From Chaetoderma sp. LZ-2023a (taxonomy: Eukaryota; Mollusca; Caudofoveata; Chaetodermatida; Chaetodermatidae), in the NCBI GenBank assembly GCA_034401795.1, contig CM067359.1:145334233-145398232 (forward strand): a stretch of 64,000 nt of DNA. Direction: 5' to 3'. Of the stretch, positions 10,042 to 19,649 are shown one piece after another. The notes under the pieces are model-generated. The model was given only the letters and a program-made list of their open reading frames with translations. It was not told the origin of the DNA and ran no database searches. Each line of letters begins with the position of its first letter. The first letter of the stretch is position 1. The position numbers and the translations under genes are program-made.

Positions 10042-10367
10042 GAAAAGTGAATCTGTTTCCTATTTGGGATCTGTTGCGCATGCACGGGCGCGCTTAGTGA
10101 CAGGCGTCACCAAGGAGTGAGTACTGGCTGGTGCCAGTCTATACTGAGGTTTAAGCTGGGGGTTACCTTACCAGTAGCCTGGTTACGGGTATGCATGGTG
10201 ATGATAAAGGCATAAGGGAGTATGTAATTGAGCATAAAAATCTTATTCTGGTAGCTAAATGCAGATAATTTGATTTAGCAAGTAGTGATTGAACGGTAAG
10301 TATGTTTTTATAGTGGTTAATAAAACTACAAACCAATCCACTAAAGGGGGGTCTGTTGGGGGGTGTT
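10042..10367 (-). repeat. DIRS copy 1 right inverted terminal repeat
   Basis: Complement of the left repeat from GAAAAGTGAATCTG to AGTGATTGAACGGT, then an extra outer segment containing CCAATCCACTAAAGGGGGG and GTCTGTTGG not present at the left end. The ICR carries the complement of this extension. Confidence 0.92.
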
Positions 10368-10404
10368 GACACTTAGCCCACCAAAACCGGCCTCTGCAAT
10401 TCGT

Positions 10405-10745
10405 CTTTCCAGAGTATCCATCTATCATCTGATGTCATATGACATCATAATCAGCTAAGGGGTGTGTAGGATGACGTCGTAATCATTACATTATAAATGA
10501 TTCTATTTGCCCCGTCTTTAACTCTTAATAGTCCGACACATACGAATTGTATGTCTCTACTATTTAATAAACATGCTGTTGAATATTTTGAAACTAATTT
10601 GACTGGACGCTGTTGCTGCCATTGTGTCAGACTATCAAGCGTTAAGGACAGACTAAATCGAGTCATTCATGCAATAATTAATTATGGCGTCATCCTACAC
10701 ATCGCTTAGGTGATTATGATGTCAGATGATGGATGGATAAACTGA
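10405..10745. mobile_element. Family D element, palindromic form
   Basis: The left arm ATCCATCTATCATCTGATGT (10417) matches the complement of GATGTCAGATGATGGATGGA near 10719. Inner landmarks are GGATGACGTCGTAATC, TTTAATAAACATGCTGTTGA and TTTGACTGGACGCTGTTG. Unlike other D copies, both flanks are the CRE-like side, so the whole unit is a long imperfect palindrome. The overlapping 70-codon frames on both strands are its mirror-image translations. Confidence 0.75.
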
Positions 10746-10855
10746 AAAGGTAAATTCCAGTGGGAAAGTTTTAAAAATAGTTTCTTGACCGACAAATGGA
10801 CATTCATTCATGTCCAGCAGCTAGGATGAACTCGAAAAACAATGTTATTACATTC

Positions 10856-11101
10856 TTAACCCTTTAACACTCATATCAGCCAAAAATGGCTTCTGCAGTG
10901 ATCTTTAACAATGTCCATTTGCAGACCAAGAGAAGACTATTTTTGAAAATTTACCACTGGATTTACAGGCTCAGTAACCGAGCCAATCATTCCAGTGTAA
11001 ATTTCCAAAAATAGTCTTCTCTTGGTCTGCAAATGGACATTGTCTATGAGAAAATTGAAATTTTCTTAAACAAAGTCGATGGTTAAAGAGTAAATGGTTA
11101 A
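10856..11101. mobile_element. Family A element A2
   Basis: TTAA-CCCTTTAACACTC at the left (P end with AGCCAAAAATGGCT) and a Q end with CTATGAGAAAATT at the right. The hairpin core lies at about 10913-11043. It is close to the family consensus. Confidence 0.9.
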
Positions 11102-11318
11102 GATTGGTGGAGGAAATCATAATTTTTGCTTAGTGAATGTACATCTGCAGGCTATGAAAATAGTATTTTGGAAAATTAACAATTCAAATTGTCGATTCAG
11201 TTATAGAACCAGACATTCCAGTGGTAAATTTTCTAAAAAATACTCATGACTTTCAAATGGACATTTTTCAAGACCACTCCAGAAGATAATTTTGGCCGAC
11301 GTGACCACTAAACCTTTA
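11098..11318. mobile_element. Family A element, degenerate (A3)
   Basis: Abuts A2. It has eroded arms (GAATGTACATCTGCAGGC and CTTTCAAATGGACATTTTTC) and a right end with GACCACTAAACCTTTAA. It belongs to the subfamily with a TTGCTTATTGAATGTCC left arm. Confidence 0.7.
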
Positions 11319-11538
11319 ACACTTTAATGGTCAAAAATGTCTTCTGCCGTCGTCTTGGAAACTGTCCATTTGCACACTAAGAGAAGACTATTTTTGGAAA
11401 TTTAGCATTTGAATGACTGACTCTATAATCATTACAGTGATAAAGTTTCGAAAGATAGCCTTCTGTTGGTCTGCAAATAGACATTTTCTATCAGAAGATT
11501 GAAATTTTTTTCAACAGATTTGAGTGTTAAATGGTTAA
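11315..11538. mobile_element. Family A element A4
   Basis: Third in an abutting series. It begins CCTTTAACACTTTAATGGTC and ends GAGTGTTAAATGG-TTAA. The arms are recognisable (GAGAAGACTATTTTTGGAAA and the complement), but several substitutions weaken the hairpin. Confidence 0.8.
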
Positions 11539-11723
11539 AGCTGAAACCATGCATCTTACTTATTGAATGTCCATTTGCAGGTCAAGATAAAACTATTTTT
11601 GAAAATTTACCAATGTTACCAGTGGTAAAATTTCAAAACTAGTCTTCACTTGGCCTGCAAATGGACATTCCCCAAGACCACTACAGAAGCCATTGTTGGC
11701 CCGCTTCGTCGTGAAAGGGTTAA
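11535..11723. mobile_element. Family A element A5
   Basis: Fourth of the abutting series, sharing its left TTAA with A4. The arms GTCCATTTGCAGGTCAAGA and CACTTGGCCTGCAAATGGAC are followed by GTGAAAGGG-TTAA. Confidence 0.8.
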
Positions 11724-12299
11724 TTTGCAAAAATAAGTGGATTAAGTGAATCAAATTCATTACTCAGACATAAATCTTTAATGTGAATCTAACACAGTTC
11801 GTATCTACATGGGTAAAGGGCACTCCTTAGTGAGGATCCTACAAGATCAACCGCAATGCCCGCTTGTTGCCTAATACATTTATATGGTTCAGAAATTTCG
11901 GAAATGGTGTTTTACATAAATTAAAATGCACTAGAATGTACACACAATTTTTAATTAGACACATCGGTTTTATGTTGAAGTAACATTTTCGATATACAGA
12001 TGTGAATACTGTCTAAGTCTACAGCACTAATAAGACGAGCAATTAACTAATGCTATCCTGCCAATAAAACCTGATTTACATAAAATTGTTAAGTGATCTG
12101 TGAACATAGTACACTAATCATAGACATTATATTCAGATATAATCCTTAACAATTCAGTGATGTGCACAGAATGTGGCTTTCAGATATTAAATCTGTCCAT
12201 GCAATAACTGTGTAAACTTTTCATTGAAATCTGTTAAGCAGCTAAGGAGTAGAATCATTTAGACAATTTCCAGTAAATTTGTCATAAAATATAAGATTT
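11724..12299. other. Intergenic, nothing recognised
   Basis: AT-rich, without repeats I can match elsewhere in the window and without an open frame of interest. Confidence 0.5.
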
Positions 12300-13680
12300 T
12301 TATCCAATCCATTTACAAATACAAATTCTGAATTGGTGATCCAGAATATGGTCGGGAACTGGCAGGACTAGCCAACCACCTTGGGCTATGCTACGGCTAG
12401 CCTGTAATGTGGCAATTCCCTGATACACAAACCCAGGCAATATCGACGAAGTCCCGATGCCTCCTCTGCATATGCGCTGAGCCACTGGGAGTACCCCTGG
12501 AATAGCCAGGTTTTGTCATAGGCCAGGACACGGCCATGTACGTGTGATGCCATTGACTGGGTGAGACACTTTTTAGGTTGTACATATTATCTTTGCACGA
12601 CTTCCTCCTCAGAAATATGGCCTATGTCCCTTGGAGTGTTCAGTATTTCTGAGAAGCTGGTTTATGAAAAAAAAGCCAACATGAAGTTATTCAACAAGGA
12701 AGCAGCCATGGATTCGGCACAAAACATAGTCAGACCCAGATGAGAAAACCAGCAACTTGGCCACACCATTGATCGTCTGCCTCCTGCTTGGATTCAGCTA
12801 GGACATCCTAGCTGACCTAAGCGACTCCTGATTGGTCCAGAGTAAGCATACGACAGCACTCATTCATCAAAAGATAATGGGATGTAGAGCTGACCAGTAT
12901 AAAAGCAGCCAGCTCTGCGTCGTCAGACAGCTGCGTCAAGGTCTGAGCGTGGAGAGGTTTGACAATGCCTCCAGTCCACGGTCTAAGTATTCCCGGCTCA
13001 CTAGCCTTACTTGTGAAATCTGCGGTGGGTGAACCGCTTCTGTGACCAGTCTGCCTGAGCAACAGTTACAAAACCTCCACTCAGGCCTAATGTTTAGACA
13101 GACCGCTAATTTAAAGCGGATGAACTAACATCCTAAGTTTCTCTGCCCTCCAGAGAACTTTCCGCCCCTCCTTGTGTTTCTCAACAATACTTGTGTATGG
13201 AAGACGTTGCGCCTCCCCTCGATACAGAGGATGGACTGAACCCGCCATGACAACATCCCAAATCGCGCGGTGCCACGCCGCTTCCAATCGTGACCACTGG
13301 ACAAGAAACCCCATCGCCCACGAAAGAGCAGTGAAACTTATATCAGTACTCATCGCTGATCCAGACTGACTTTGTGGCACCGAAATCTCGCCGCCCGAAA
13401 AGGACGTTTCCCGACCCAGTTAATCACCATTAGGAACTTTCGCTACATCGTCAATTCTGTGCTCACCATCTCATGAAAGAAAGATCGCCAGGACTTTCTC
13501 TGCTCTTAGAAGTGCTGCCCTCCCGGCTTTGTGATCACCTTCCGAGGACTAAGTCACTGCATGATGTTGCGCCTTGGGAATATACCTACCAAGGCTGGTT
13601 CAAAGCTAACAACGTTCACATTAGCAAAAAATAGACCAGGCATGAGATAGCTGCTGCCCGGCTACAAGAACTTACGACCA
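12300..13680. other. GC-richer island of unknown nature
   Basis: Base composition is visibly richer in G and C than its surroundings, and none of the repeat families enters it. Open frames are short (60-89 codons) on both strands and resemble nothing I know. It includes the promoter-like block at 12831-12928. It could be a 5' exon/promoter region, a solo LTR of an uncharacterised LTR retrotransposon, or a decayed element. I could not find matching terminal repeats or a primer-binding site by eye. Confidence 0.4.
12831..12928 (+). promoter_or_regulatory. Candidate TATA-type RNA polymerase II promoter
   Basis: An inverted CCAAT box (ATTGG, 12831-12835) lies about 65 bases upstream of a canonical TATAAAAG (12898-12905). 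An initiator-like GTCAGAC follows, whose A (12925) is 27 bases from the start of the TATA box. The spacing is right for a focused promoter. The first ATG downstream (12965) opens only 26 codons, so what it would drive is unclear. Confidence 0.45.
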
Positions 13681-13689
13681 CATGATCAT

Positions 13690-14290
13690 TCCAGCCAAAT
13701 TTGGCTGAAATTTGTCTAATCATTAAGGTGATGTCAATTGACGGACAGACAGACAATGGATGGACCATGGGTGGATGGCATGGCATAACCTCACTTGGCC
13801 TGATGGGTCATGTAACCTAACAACAGACCAAAATCCATAAGATAAAAGGCTAGAACATACAATGGTGCACCATCGCAAATCCCCATGTCTTCTCCAACTT
13901 TGAGTCTTTTACCCAATTTTCCACCACAAGGGATTGTCTCCAACACAAATATTATCTCGTAATCCGTTGTCATATGGACAACTCACATGGCAAATTGGGT
14001 TGAATTCAACTAAACATTTTCAAAGAAGACGGCGTGACATGTGAAATCTTTATGCTATTTGACCATTCAACCAGCATCTGCCTCTTCTCAACTGTAAAGA
14101 ACTGGCCATGTGTTATGGTTTGGTACAATTTTATTCCAATTAATTCTAATTTTATTATACAACCGAGTAATGTCCACTTGATTTGCTGAATCTTGGTACA
14201 ATGATGTATTTTATATAGCATTGATTTAGTATCGCCGTTATCATGTCAATGTATGAAGGGAAGATTATCTGTGAAGTTTTAGTAAGATAG
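13690..14290 (-). mobile_element. Family E-like repeat, reverse, degenerate
   Basis: The left part reads ATTTGGCTGAAATTTG, GACGGACAGACAGACAATGG, GGCATGGCATAACC and TCACTTGGCC, resembling the complement of the E head (AGCTCACCTGGCC ... GCCATGGC...GTCCGTCCGTC). The body is too eroded to bound well. Confidence 0.4.
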
Positions 14291-14309
14291 GACAACTCAT
14301 TCTAGCCAC

Positions 14310-15045
14310 AACAAGAGGCCCATTAGGGGCCTGTATCACTCAGCTGGAATATAGGCATTTCTATTAGAAAGTCCATCGCGTGTAAGTAGGTCCCTAAGGT
14401 TTTAGCTAGAATTGCAACAAGAACAAGGATGCGTTATACCAAAGAAATTAAAAATTCCCCATTGTCATACTATGTGAGATTTTAGTGGGGGAAAAAATTC
14501 AAGGTGACCACTAACGTATTTATCCTCCAATTTCCAAAGTGGAAAATTTGAAATCGCTACACTCAAAAACTAAGCAAAACTAAATTTAAAAATGCTGAAG
14601 TCTGATTGGTTGATCGCGCCTAGTATAACATACTAACTTCTGTTGAACAAACCAGAATGGCCTTAGTCCCTAATTGTATTCGCAAATTTCGGCCCTACCC
14701 CTTTAGTAGTTTGAGAGCAATCATTTTTGTAAAAATTAGGTCATCCACAGAGGTCGTTGAAGCAGTTGGCCATCACCCTCCCTCAAACCAACTTGGTTCA
14801 GCTGTTTCCCTAGATGATGTTTCATGAGTTTCACTTCAATTTTCTGACTGGTTTCAAAGATATTTAAAGATGTTTCTAACAAAATGGCCAACATCCAAAG
14901 TGGGCACCGCCAAAATTGGCCGATTGTCTTCGTTTGACCAAGCTTGGATCACTATCACCCAATGCTATTTTTTGCTTAATATGATTGGAAGCCATGATCT
15001 ACTGCGATTTCTGCGCTCATATAATTATGCCTTTATTGATTAATT
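14310..15045 (-). mobile_element. Family E repeat, reverse orientation
   Basis: Starts ACAAGAGGCCCATTAGGGGC, the complement of the E tail (CAGGCCCCTTGGGCC...), and contains AAAATGGCCAACATCCAAAG and CCAAAATTGGCCGATTGTC, matching the GCCATCTTGGATTTT blocks. No coding capacity is visible. Confidence 0.55.
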
Positions 15046-15055
15046 GAATGAGTAT

Positions 15056-15262
15056 GCCTTTAATGGTCAAGATAGGTAAAGAAATTCTAAAGGTTTGCTT
15101 ATTGAATGTCCATTTGAAGGCCAAGAGAAGATTATTCTTGAAAATTTAACATGAGTGAATGGCATTCCAGTGATAAATTTTCAAAAATCATCCTCTTTGA
15201 ACTGCAAATGGACAATTTATAAAGTCCAGTTGATAAACTGTTTTTGGTGGCTTGACCGTTAA
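15056..15262. mobile_element. Family A element A6
   Basis: Left part from TTTAATGGTCAAG; arms at about 15108 and 15200; the right outer end has AAAGTCCAGTTGATAAACTG and GGTGGCTTGACCG-TTAA. This outer end is repeated in inverted form on the far side of A7 (15495-15599). Confidence 0.75.
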
Positions 15263-15498
15263 CCCTTTAACCTTCAAATTTGGTCATAAAAATTTCAATT
15301 TTCTCATAGAAAATGTCCTTTTGCAGACCAAGCGAAGACTATTTTTTTAAATTTACCTTTGGAATGACTGGCTCAGTTATCGAGCCAGTCATTCCAGTGT
15401 TAAATTTTCAAAAAATAGTCTTCTCTTGGTCTGGAAATGGACATTTTCTATGAGAAAATTGAAATGTTTGTGAACAAATTTGAAGGTTAAAGTGTTAA
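15259..15498. mobile_element. Family A element A7
   Basis: A 240-bp, near-consensus copy with Q-type ends on both sides: TTTTCTCATAGAAAATGTCC at the left and the complement at the right, so it is palindromic almost to its tips. It has TTAA at both ends and a core GGCTCAGTTATCGAGCC. Confidence 0.88.
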
Positions 15499-15599
15499 CG
15501 GTCAAGCCACTAAAAGCAGTTTATCAACTGGACTTTAAAAATTGTCCATTTGCAGTTCAAAGAGGACGTTTTGGCGGATATAAGTGTTTCAGGGTTAAT
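15495..15599. mobile_element. Family A arm, inverted copy of the A6 end
   Basis: TTAA-CGGTCAAGCCACTAAAAG, GTTTATCAACTGGACTTTA and TTGTCCATTTGCAGTTCAAA are the reverse complement of the right end of A6. It then joins GGATATAAGTGTTTCAGGG-TTAA, an A-family P end, so the arm is followed directly by another terminus with the core deleted. Confidence 0.75.
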
Positions 15600-15790
15600 G
15601 TGGTAATAACGTTTCCATAATAAGATCTATATTTTCTCTCCATTTGACTAAAATTTCAGTCAAATAAATCTTGATGGATTGATAACAAAGGAGCCAGTTA
15701 TTCCAGTGGGAGGTTAAAAAAAATATTCTTCACTTAACCCTGCAGTGGCAATGACAAAGATCCATTCACTAGATAACAAAATGCCATTAT
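15600..15790. mobile_element. Degenerate family A remnant
   Basis: GAGCCAGTTATTCCAGTGGG and AAAAATATTCTTCACTTAAC resemble one A arm. The rest is not alignable by eye. Confidence 0.4.
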
Positions 15791-16225
15791 TAGCTCACTT
15801 GGCCCAAAGGGCCAATTGACCTTATGCCATGGCGGCTGTCGTCTGTCCATCCATCATCCACCCATCCGTCCATAAAATCGCATCTAATTTATGCGTTGAC
15901 CGATTTTAACCAAATTTGACTGGTTGTAGGATTGAGATTTTCTGGTGAGTATCTTGGATTTTCTGAAAATTTTCCAGAAATGATTTAAAAGGCTACTGCT
16001 CCAAGATCATTGACCAGATTTTGACGAAACTCGGCTGAACTAATCCTATATTAGTAGGCTTCCATACATTTAACGAGAATTCTGATTAGTCAATATTTCC
16101 TGCGGCCATCTTGGATTTTCTGAAAGATGACCGGAAATCGTTTAAAGTGCTACTCCTCATTAACTCCTTGTGCAATTTCAATGAGACTTAACTGGAAGGA
16201 AACTAGGTCAGCATCCATCATTAAT
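15791..16225 (+). mobile_element. Family E repeat, 5' part
   Basis: Clear E head: TTAGCTCACTTGGCCCAAAG, GACCTTATGCCATGGCGG and CGTCTGTCCATCCATC, followed by the body with TTTTAACCAAATTTGACTGG, ATCTTGGATTTTCTG and GGCCATCTTGGATTTTCTG. It ends in unassigned sequence. Confidence 0.65.
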
Positions 16226-16336
16226 TTCCTACTAAATGTCATTTATTAAATATACTGAATTCCAATTTTATATTTTATGTCTTGTTACTATTGAATTTAA
16301 AGTATTATCTCTGTTAAAATGCAAATAATTTCTTTG

Positions 16337-16387
16337 CTATTGGCTGAGTAAAAGATAGAATATTTACATTAGTGTGCTAAGGGTTAA
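16337..16387. mobile_element. Family B end fragment
   Basis: TGAGTAAAAGATAGAATATT and GTGTGCTAAGGG-TTAA match one end of family B (compare 24071-24114). The other end is missing. Confidence 0.6.
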
Positions 16388-16523
16388 TTAAGTGTTCACT
16401 GATTGACTCAAACATCTGGAAATACAGTGACTGCTGAGAGGGCCTAGACAAAGTAGGCCATCTGGAAAACGGTTTCTATTATATAACTGTTGACTCAAAA
16501 CTTTGTAAATCCACTAAAGACCC

Positions 16524-16705
16524 ATTACCCTTTAATCTTCGAGAAACTAAGTTTTCTCATAGAAAATGTCCATTTGCAAACAGTTTATCGAGCTGGTTAT
16601 TCCAGTTGTAAATTATCAAAAATAGTCCTCTTCATCTGCAAATGGACATATCTCGAGACAACTGACGAATTCATTTCTGGATGGCTTGAGGGATCAAATG
16701 GTTAA
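16524..16705. mobile_element. Family A element A8, internally deleted
   Basis: ACCCTTTAATCTTCGAG at the left, then AAAATGTCCATTTGCA joined directly to GTTTATCGAGC, so most of the left arm is missing. The right arm and GGATCAAATGG-TTAA are present. Confidence 0.75.
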
Positions 16706-16908
16706 CATTGCTTGATGTACTCAGAACTTTTGAAATACATTAAATGTGGTGTGACTATCCCTTTGACATTTACTCAGGATGCTCAAGATTGTCAGAAGAT
16801 GCATGGTCATCTTGTACATCTTCTTTTCCTGTGGGTTGGTCAGCTTTGACCAGTGATTATTATCCTGTGGAGGAAAAGGGATCCATACAGAAATGAATTT
16901 GACCTTGA

Positions 16909-16980
16909 AATTCACTATGGTTAGTGGAATTCACTATGGTTAGTGGAATTCACTATGGTTAGTGAAATTTACAATGGTTA
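16909..16980. repeat. 20-bp direct repeat, about 4 units
   Basis: Unit AATTCACTATGGTTAGTGG(A), three near-identical copies and a fourth diverged copy (AATTTACAATGGTTAC). Purpose unknown. Confidence 0.9.
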
Positions 16981-17009
16981 CAGTACAGTCATTATAAAAA
17001 TGTGTGCCA

Positions 17010-17241
17010 TTAACCCTTTCACCCTCGAATTTGTTTTAAAAAATTCAATTTTCTCATAGAGAAAGTCCATTTGTAGATGAAGCGAAGACTATTTTTGAAA
17101 ATCTACCACTGGAATGACTGGCTCGAGCCAGTCATTCATGTGGTAAATTTTCAAAAATAGTCTTCTCTTGGTTTGCAAATTAACATTTCTCAAGTCCGCT
17201 GCAGAAGCCGTTTTTGGCTGATATTGGTGTTAAAGGGTTAA
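17010..17241. mobile_element. Family A element A9
   Basis: TTAA-CCCTTTCACCCTCG at the left (Q end) and GGTGTTAAAGGG-TTAA at the right (P end). The core is reduced to GACTGGCTCGAGCCAGTC, so the loop is lost and the two arms meet as a tight hairpin. Confidence 0.88.
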
Positions 17242-17358
17242 GATAGTACTATAGTACAGCTCCTAAATAGGATAACATATTTCCAAAACCAAAACAAGTT
17301 AGTAAGTATAATTTTGAAAACAATGTAACAAATGTTCTGTTAGATATTTTTAACATAA

Positions 17359-17432
17359 TTGAATTGGAAGTCGTTGCCACCTTAGACAGCAATGGCTAGC
17401 TGTCAAAGTCAAATTAAGTGCAAAATATTCAG
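17359..17432. mobile_element. Degenerate family C palindrome
   Basis: TTGGAAGTCGTTGCCACCTT, AGACAGCAATGGCTAGCTG and TGCAAAATATTCAGCAG are a worn version of the C core. Confidence 0.5.
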
Positions 17433-17442
17433 CAGTACGTTT

Positions 17443-17860
17443 TATTACCCTCGACCCATAAGGGAAAAAGGGTATTGCGATCAGGTCTGCGTATATGTGG
17501 TTGCGTGATTTTGTGTGCGTGTGTATCTGTGTGTCTGTCTTTGTGTCCTGGAGTTGTATCTAAAAAAAATACTTAACCAATTTGGCTCAAATTTTAACAC
17601 AACGAAGGAACTTGATGTTCAAGAGGATTTCCATATGTCCGCCATGATACGGATATAAGATTCAGCATCCGGATCCTATCAAATTCTGGATCTATGGATG
17701 TCTCGAAAAGTAATAGTACGATATGGCTCAAATTGTTACACAGGAAAGAGAGTGAGCTTAATACTTGGAATCCACAACTTTGTGAGTGATCCAAAAATCC
17801 GGAAAATCTCAGACCTTTTTACATTGTGACAAAAACGGGAGGGTGTCTACAATCCCTGAT
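17443..17860. other. Unclassified repeat-like segment with a TTACCCTCGACCC head
   Basis: Starts TTACCCTCGACCCATAAGGG with an adjacent AAAAAGGGTATTGCGATCAG and a GT-rich block. Two similar sentences follow (TTTGGCTCAAATTTTAACAC and TATGGCTCAAATTGTTACAC). It resembles the style of widespread invertebrate non-coding repeats but is not one of families A-E. Confidence 0.35.
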
Positions 17861-17886
17861 TGCTGTGGTTTTGTTCCGAAAACATG

Positions 17887-18124
17887 TTAACTTTAATGGT
17901 CAAGCCGGCCAGAACCAGCCTCTGCAGTCATCTTGAGGAATGTCCATTTGCAGGCCAAGAGAACACTATTTTAAAAAATTTACCGCATGAATGCCTGGCT
18001 CAGTAAGCGAGCCAGTCATTCCAATGGTAAAATTTCTAAAATAGTCTTCTCTTGGCCTGCAAATGGACATTAAATAAGGAAATATTTAGATTTTCTTGAC
18101 CAAATTTGACCATTAAATGGTTAA
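17887..18124. mobile_element. Family Ab element A10
   Basis: Subfamily Ab: TTAA-CTTTAATGGTCAAGCCGGCC at the left, arms with CAGGCCAAGAGAA and its complement, and a right end TTTCTTGACCAAATTTGACC with CATTAAATGG-TTAA. The hairpin core is intact. Confidence 0.88.
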
Positions 18125-18952
18125 GATATTTCTGTCTATATTTCTGATTGTCTCAAAACATTGGAAATCCATTGTCAAATGATCTGCGTGCGAAATCCAA
18201 TATGGTAACCCGGGTCATGTTCGACTCTTAATCATAGTTACCTATAGCTAACTAGATTCCCAGTCAAACTTGAAATAGTTAACTAGCTAGTCAACTATAG
18301 TTGGCCGAGCACCCGAGCTCGGTGCAGATAGTTAGTGCAAAATTTGTGTAAATTTAAAAGTGGTGGATACCTATCACTTGTCATGAATAAATGCCCGTTT
18401 AGGCCACTCAGTCTTCCTCCTGGGATGAAGTCATCGCATTCATAATACTTGAGTTTTGGCCATATTCAAGTTAGCTATGCCGCTTCTACTTGAATCTCCC
18501 CCAAAATCCATTCGCCTATGTATGTCCATCCTCCAACAGCTCAGGTATTTATGCGGCCTTCATAATTCTTATTTTAGTAGCTCAGGAAATCACGTTGCAC
18601 GCATTCAGCACAATCGCTTCACTCCGTACACCAAGTAGGTACATCATCATCCAACTGCCTGTAGCATCATACTGACTATGCTCGATGAAGTAATGAACAC
18701 GTCGCATCATCCAGTCCTGCAATAGAATATAACATGGTCGCTACACTAAGTTGATGAACCCGCCTCCGACTCGTGCAACTCATTCGCAACTCCTTGCTTT
18801 CCTAGGTCACTCAATCATCTGGCTTACCCCCACCTTTTTTATCATAAACCATGGATGTCCATCCTCCCATCGGTCCAGGTACCATCAGAAGGTCGTTACA
18901 ACTAACGCTGAGTCTGCCCTATTTATGCCAAATTATATAAATGTAGTCTCCA
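18125..18952. other. Low-repeat segment with TAGTTAACTA motifs, no gene supported
   Basis: Around 18225-18325 several short inverted motifs cluster (TAGTTAACTAGCTAGTCAAC, CGAGCACCCGAGCTCGGTGC). The rest is unmatched. Two overlapping 60-codon frames near 18456-18675 show no recognisable domain. Confidence 0.4.
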
Positions 18953-19160
18953 TAACCATTACCATTCTGATGTCAATATTCTATCTTTTACTGTGTCAAT
19001 AGCAAAGAATCTAGTGTACATTTTCCAACAATTTTGGTGGATGATGTTGCCGTCTTCGACCGTACCATCTCCCACCAAATTTGTTGAAAAATGAACACCA
19101 GTTCATCTTTTAATTTAATTTGAAAATTTAAAATTTTGACACCAGTGTGGTAAGGGTTAA
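18953..19160. mobile_element. Family B element
   Basis: ACCATTACCATTCTGATGTC at the left, then TTTACTGTGTCAATAGCAA. An inner palindrome runs TACATTTTCCAACAATTTTG to CCAAATTTGTTGAAAAATG. The right end is ACCAGTGTGGTAAGGG-TTAA. It is about 208 bp, collinear with the copy at 60586. Confidence 0.85.
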
Positions 19161-19649
19161 TAAGTGTTAGTTGTTGTTAGTATAAATGCATATAAAAGTA
19201 AAAATTTCACTAAATGTGCTTACGTTTGATGAAATTATGCTTTCCCATTATTATGTCAATGTTCGCTGAAGCCCCTCTTCCTTCTCACTTTACGGCATTT
19301 GGATGCTTTTTGACATCTTAGCAGACTATTTTCATTGGCCATCAAAACAGACGACAGAAAGGGTTAATGGTGACTGGTACCCGGCTCCAAATTTTATGCA
19401 GTAGTAATTCAATGTGGAATTGTGTACCGACGAACTATAGTTAACTATTCAGTTAGTGCTGAAGTAGTGACCGAGACATCCCGGAGAGGTAACTAATTTT
19501 TGCTTATTATATAGTTAACTATTTAGCGTCCGACTGGGCATAGCAACTGCGCATGTTCATGAAGTAAACCAGCAAACTGACTGTAGTTTGCCAGTCGAAT
19601 TTGACCGTAGCAATCATCTTCAAAATCTGATTCAGCATTCAAGTATATA
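19161..19649. other. Unassigned segment with further TAGTTAACTA motifs
   Basis: GAACTATAGTTAACTATTC and TATAGTTAACTATTTAGCG near 19429-19525 echo the motifs at 18240-18300 on the other side of the family B insertion. A GACGACAGAAAGGG-TTAA end lies near 19355. No gene is seen. Confidence 0.4.

Larger units (their letters stand above)
1831..10367 (+). mobile_element. DIRS-type tyrosine-recombinase retrotransposon, copy 1 (decayed)
   Basis: The element has inverted terminal repeats at 1831-2113 and 10042-10367, an internal complementary region at 9833-9970, and gag-like, reverse transcriptase/RNase H and tyrosine recombinase regions in that order on the plus strand. This architecture is diagnostic of DIRS elements, which replicate through a circular DNA and integrate by recombinase without target duplication. 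Consistent with that, the flanks join as ATAAGAG/TTG...TTG/ACACTTAG, with only TTG shared. Every coding region is broken by stops and frameshifts, and a hAT-like element interrupts it at 6055-7340. A second copy at 54004-60109 is collinear and supports the boundaries. It cannot be autonomous as it stands. Confidence 0.93.

Noticed and set aside
1831..10367. Considered an LTR retrotransposon or endogenous virus because of its RT and length
   Set aside because: Ends are inverted and not direct repeats, an ICR is present, and the integrase position holds a tyrosine recombinase; no envelope gene is seen.
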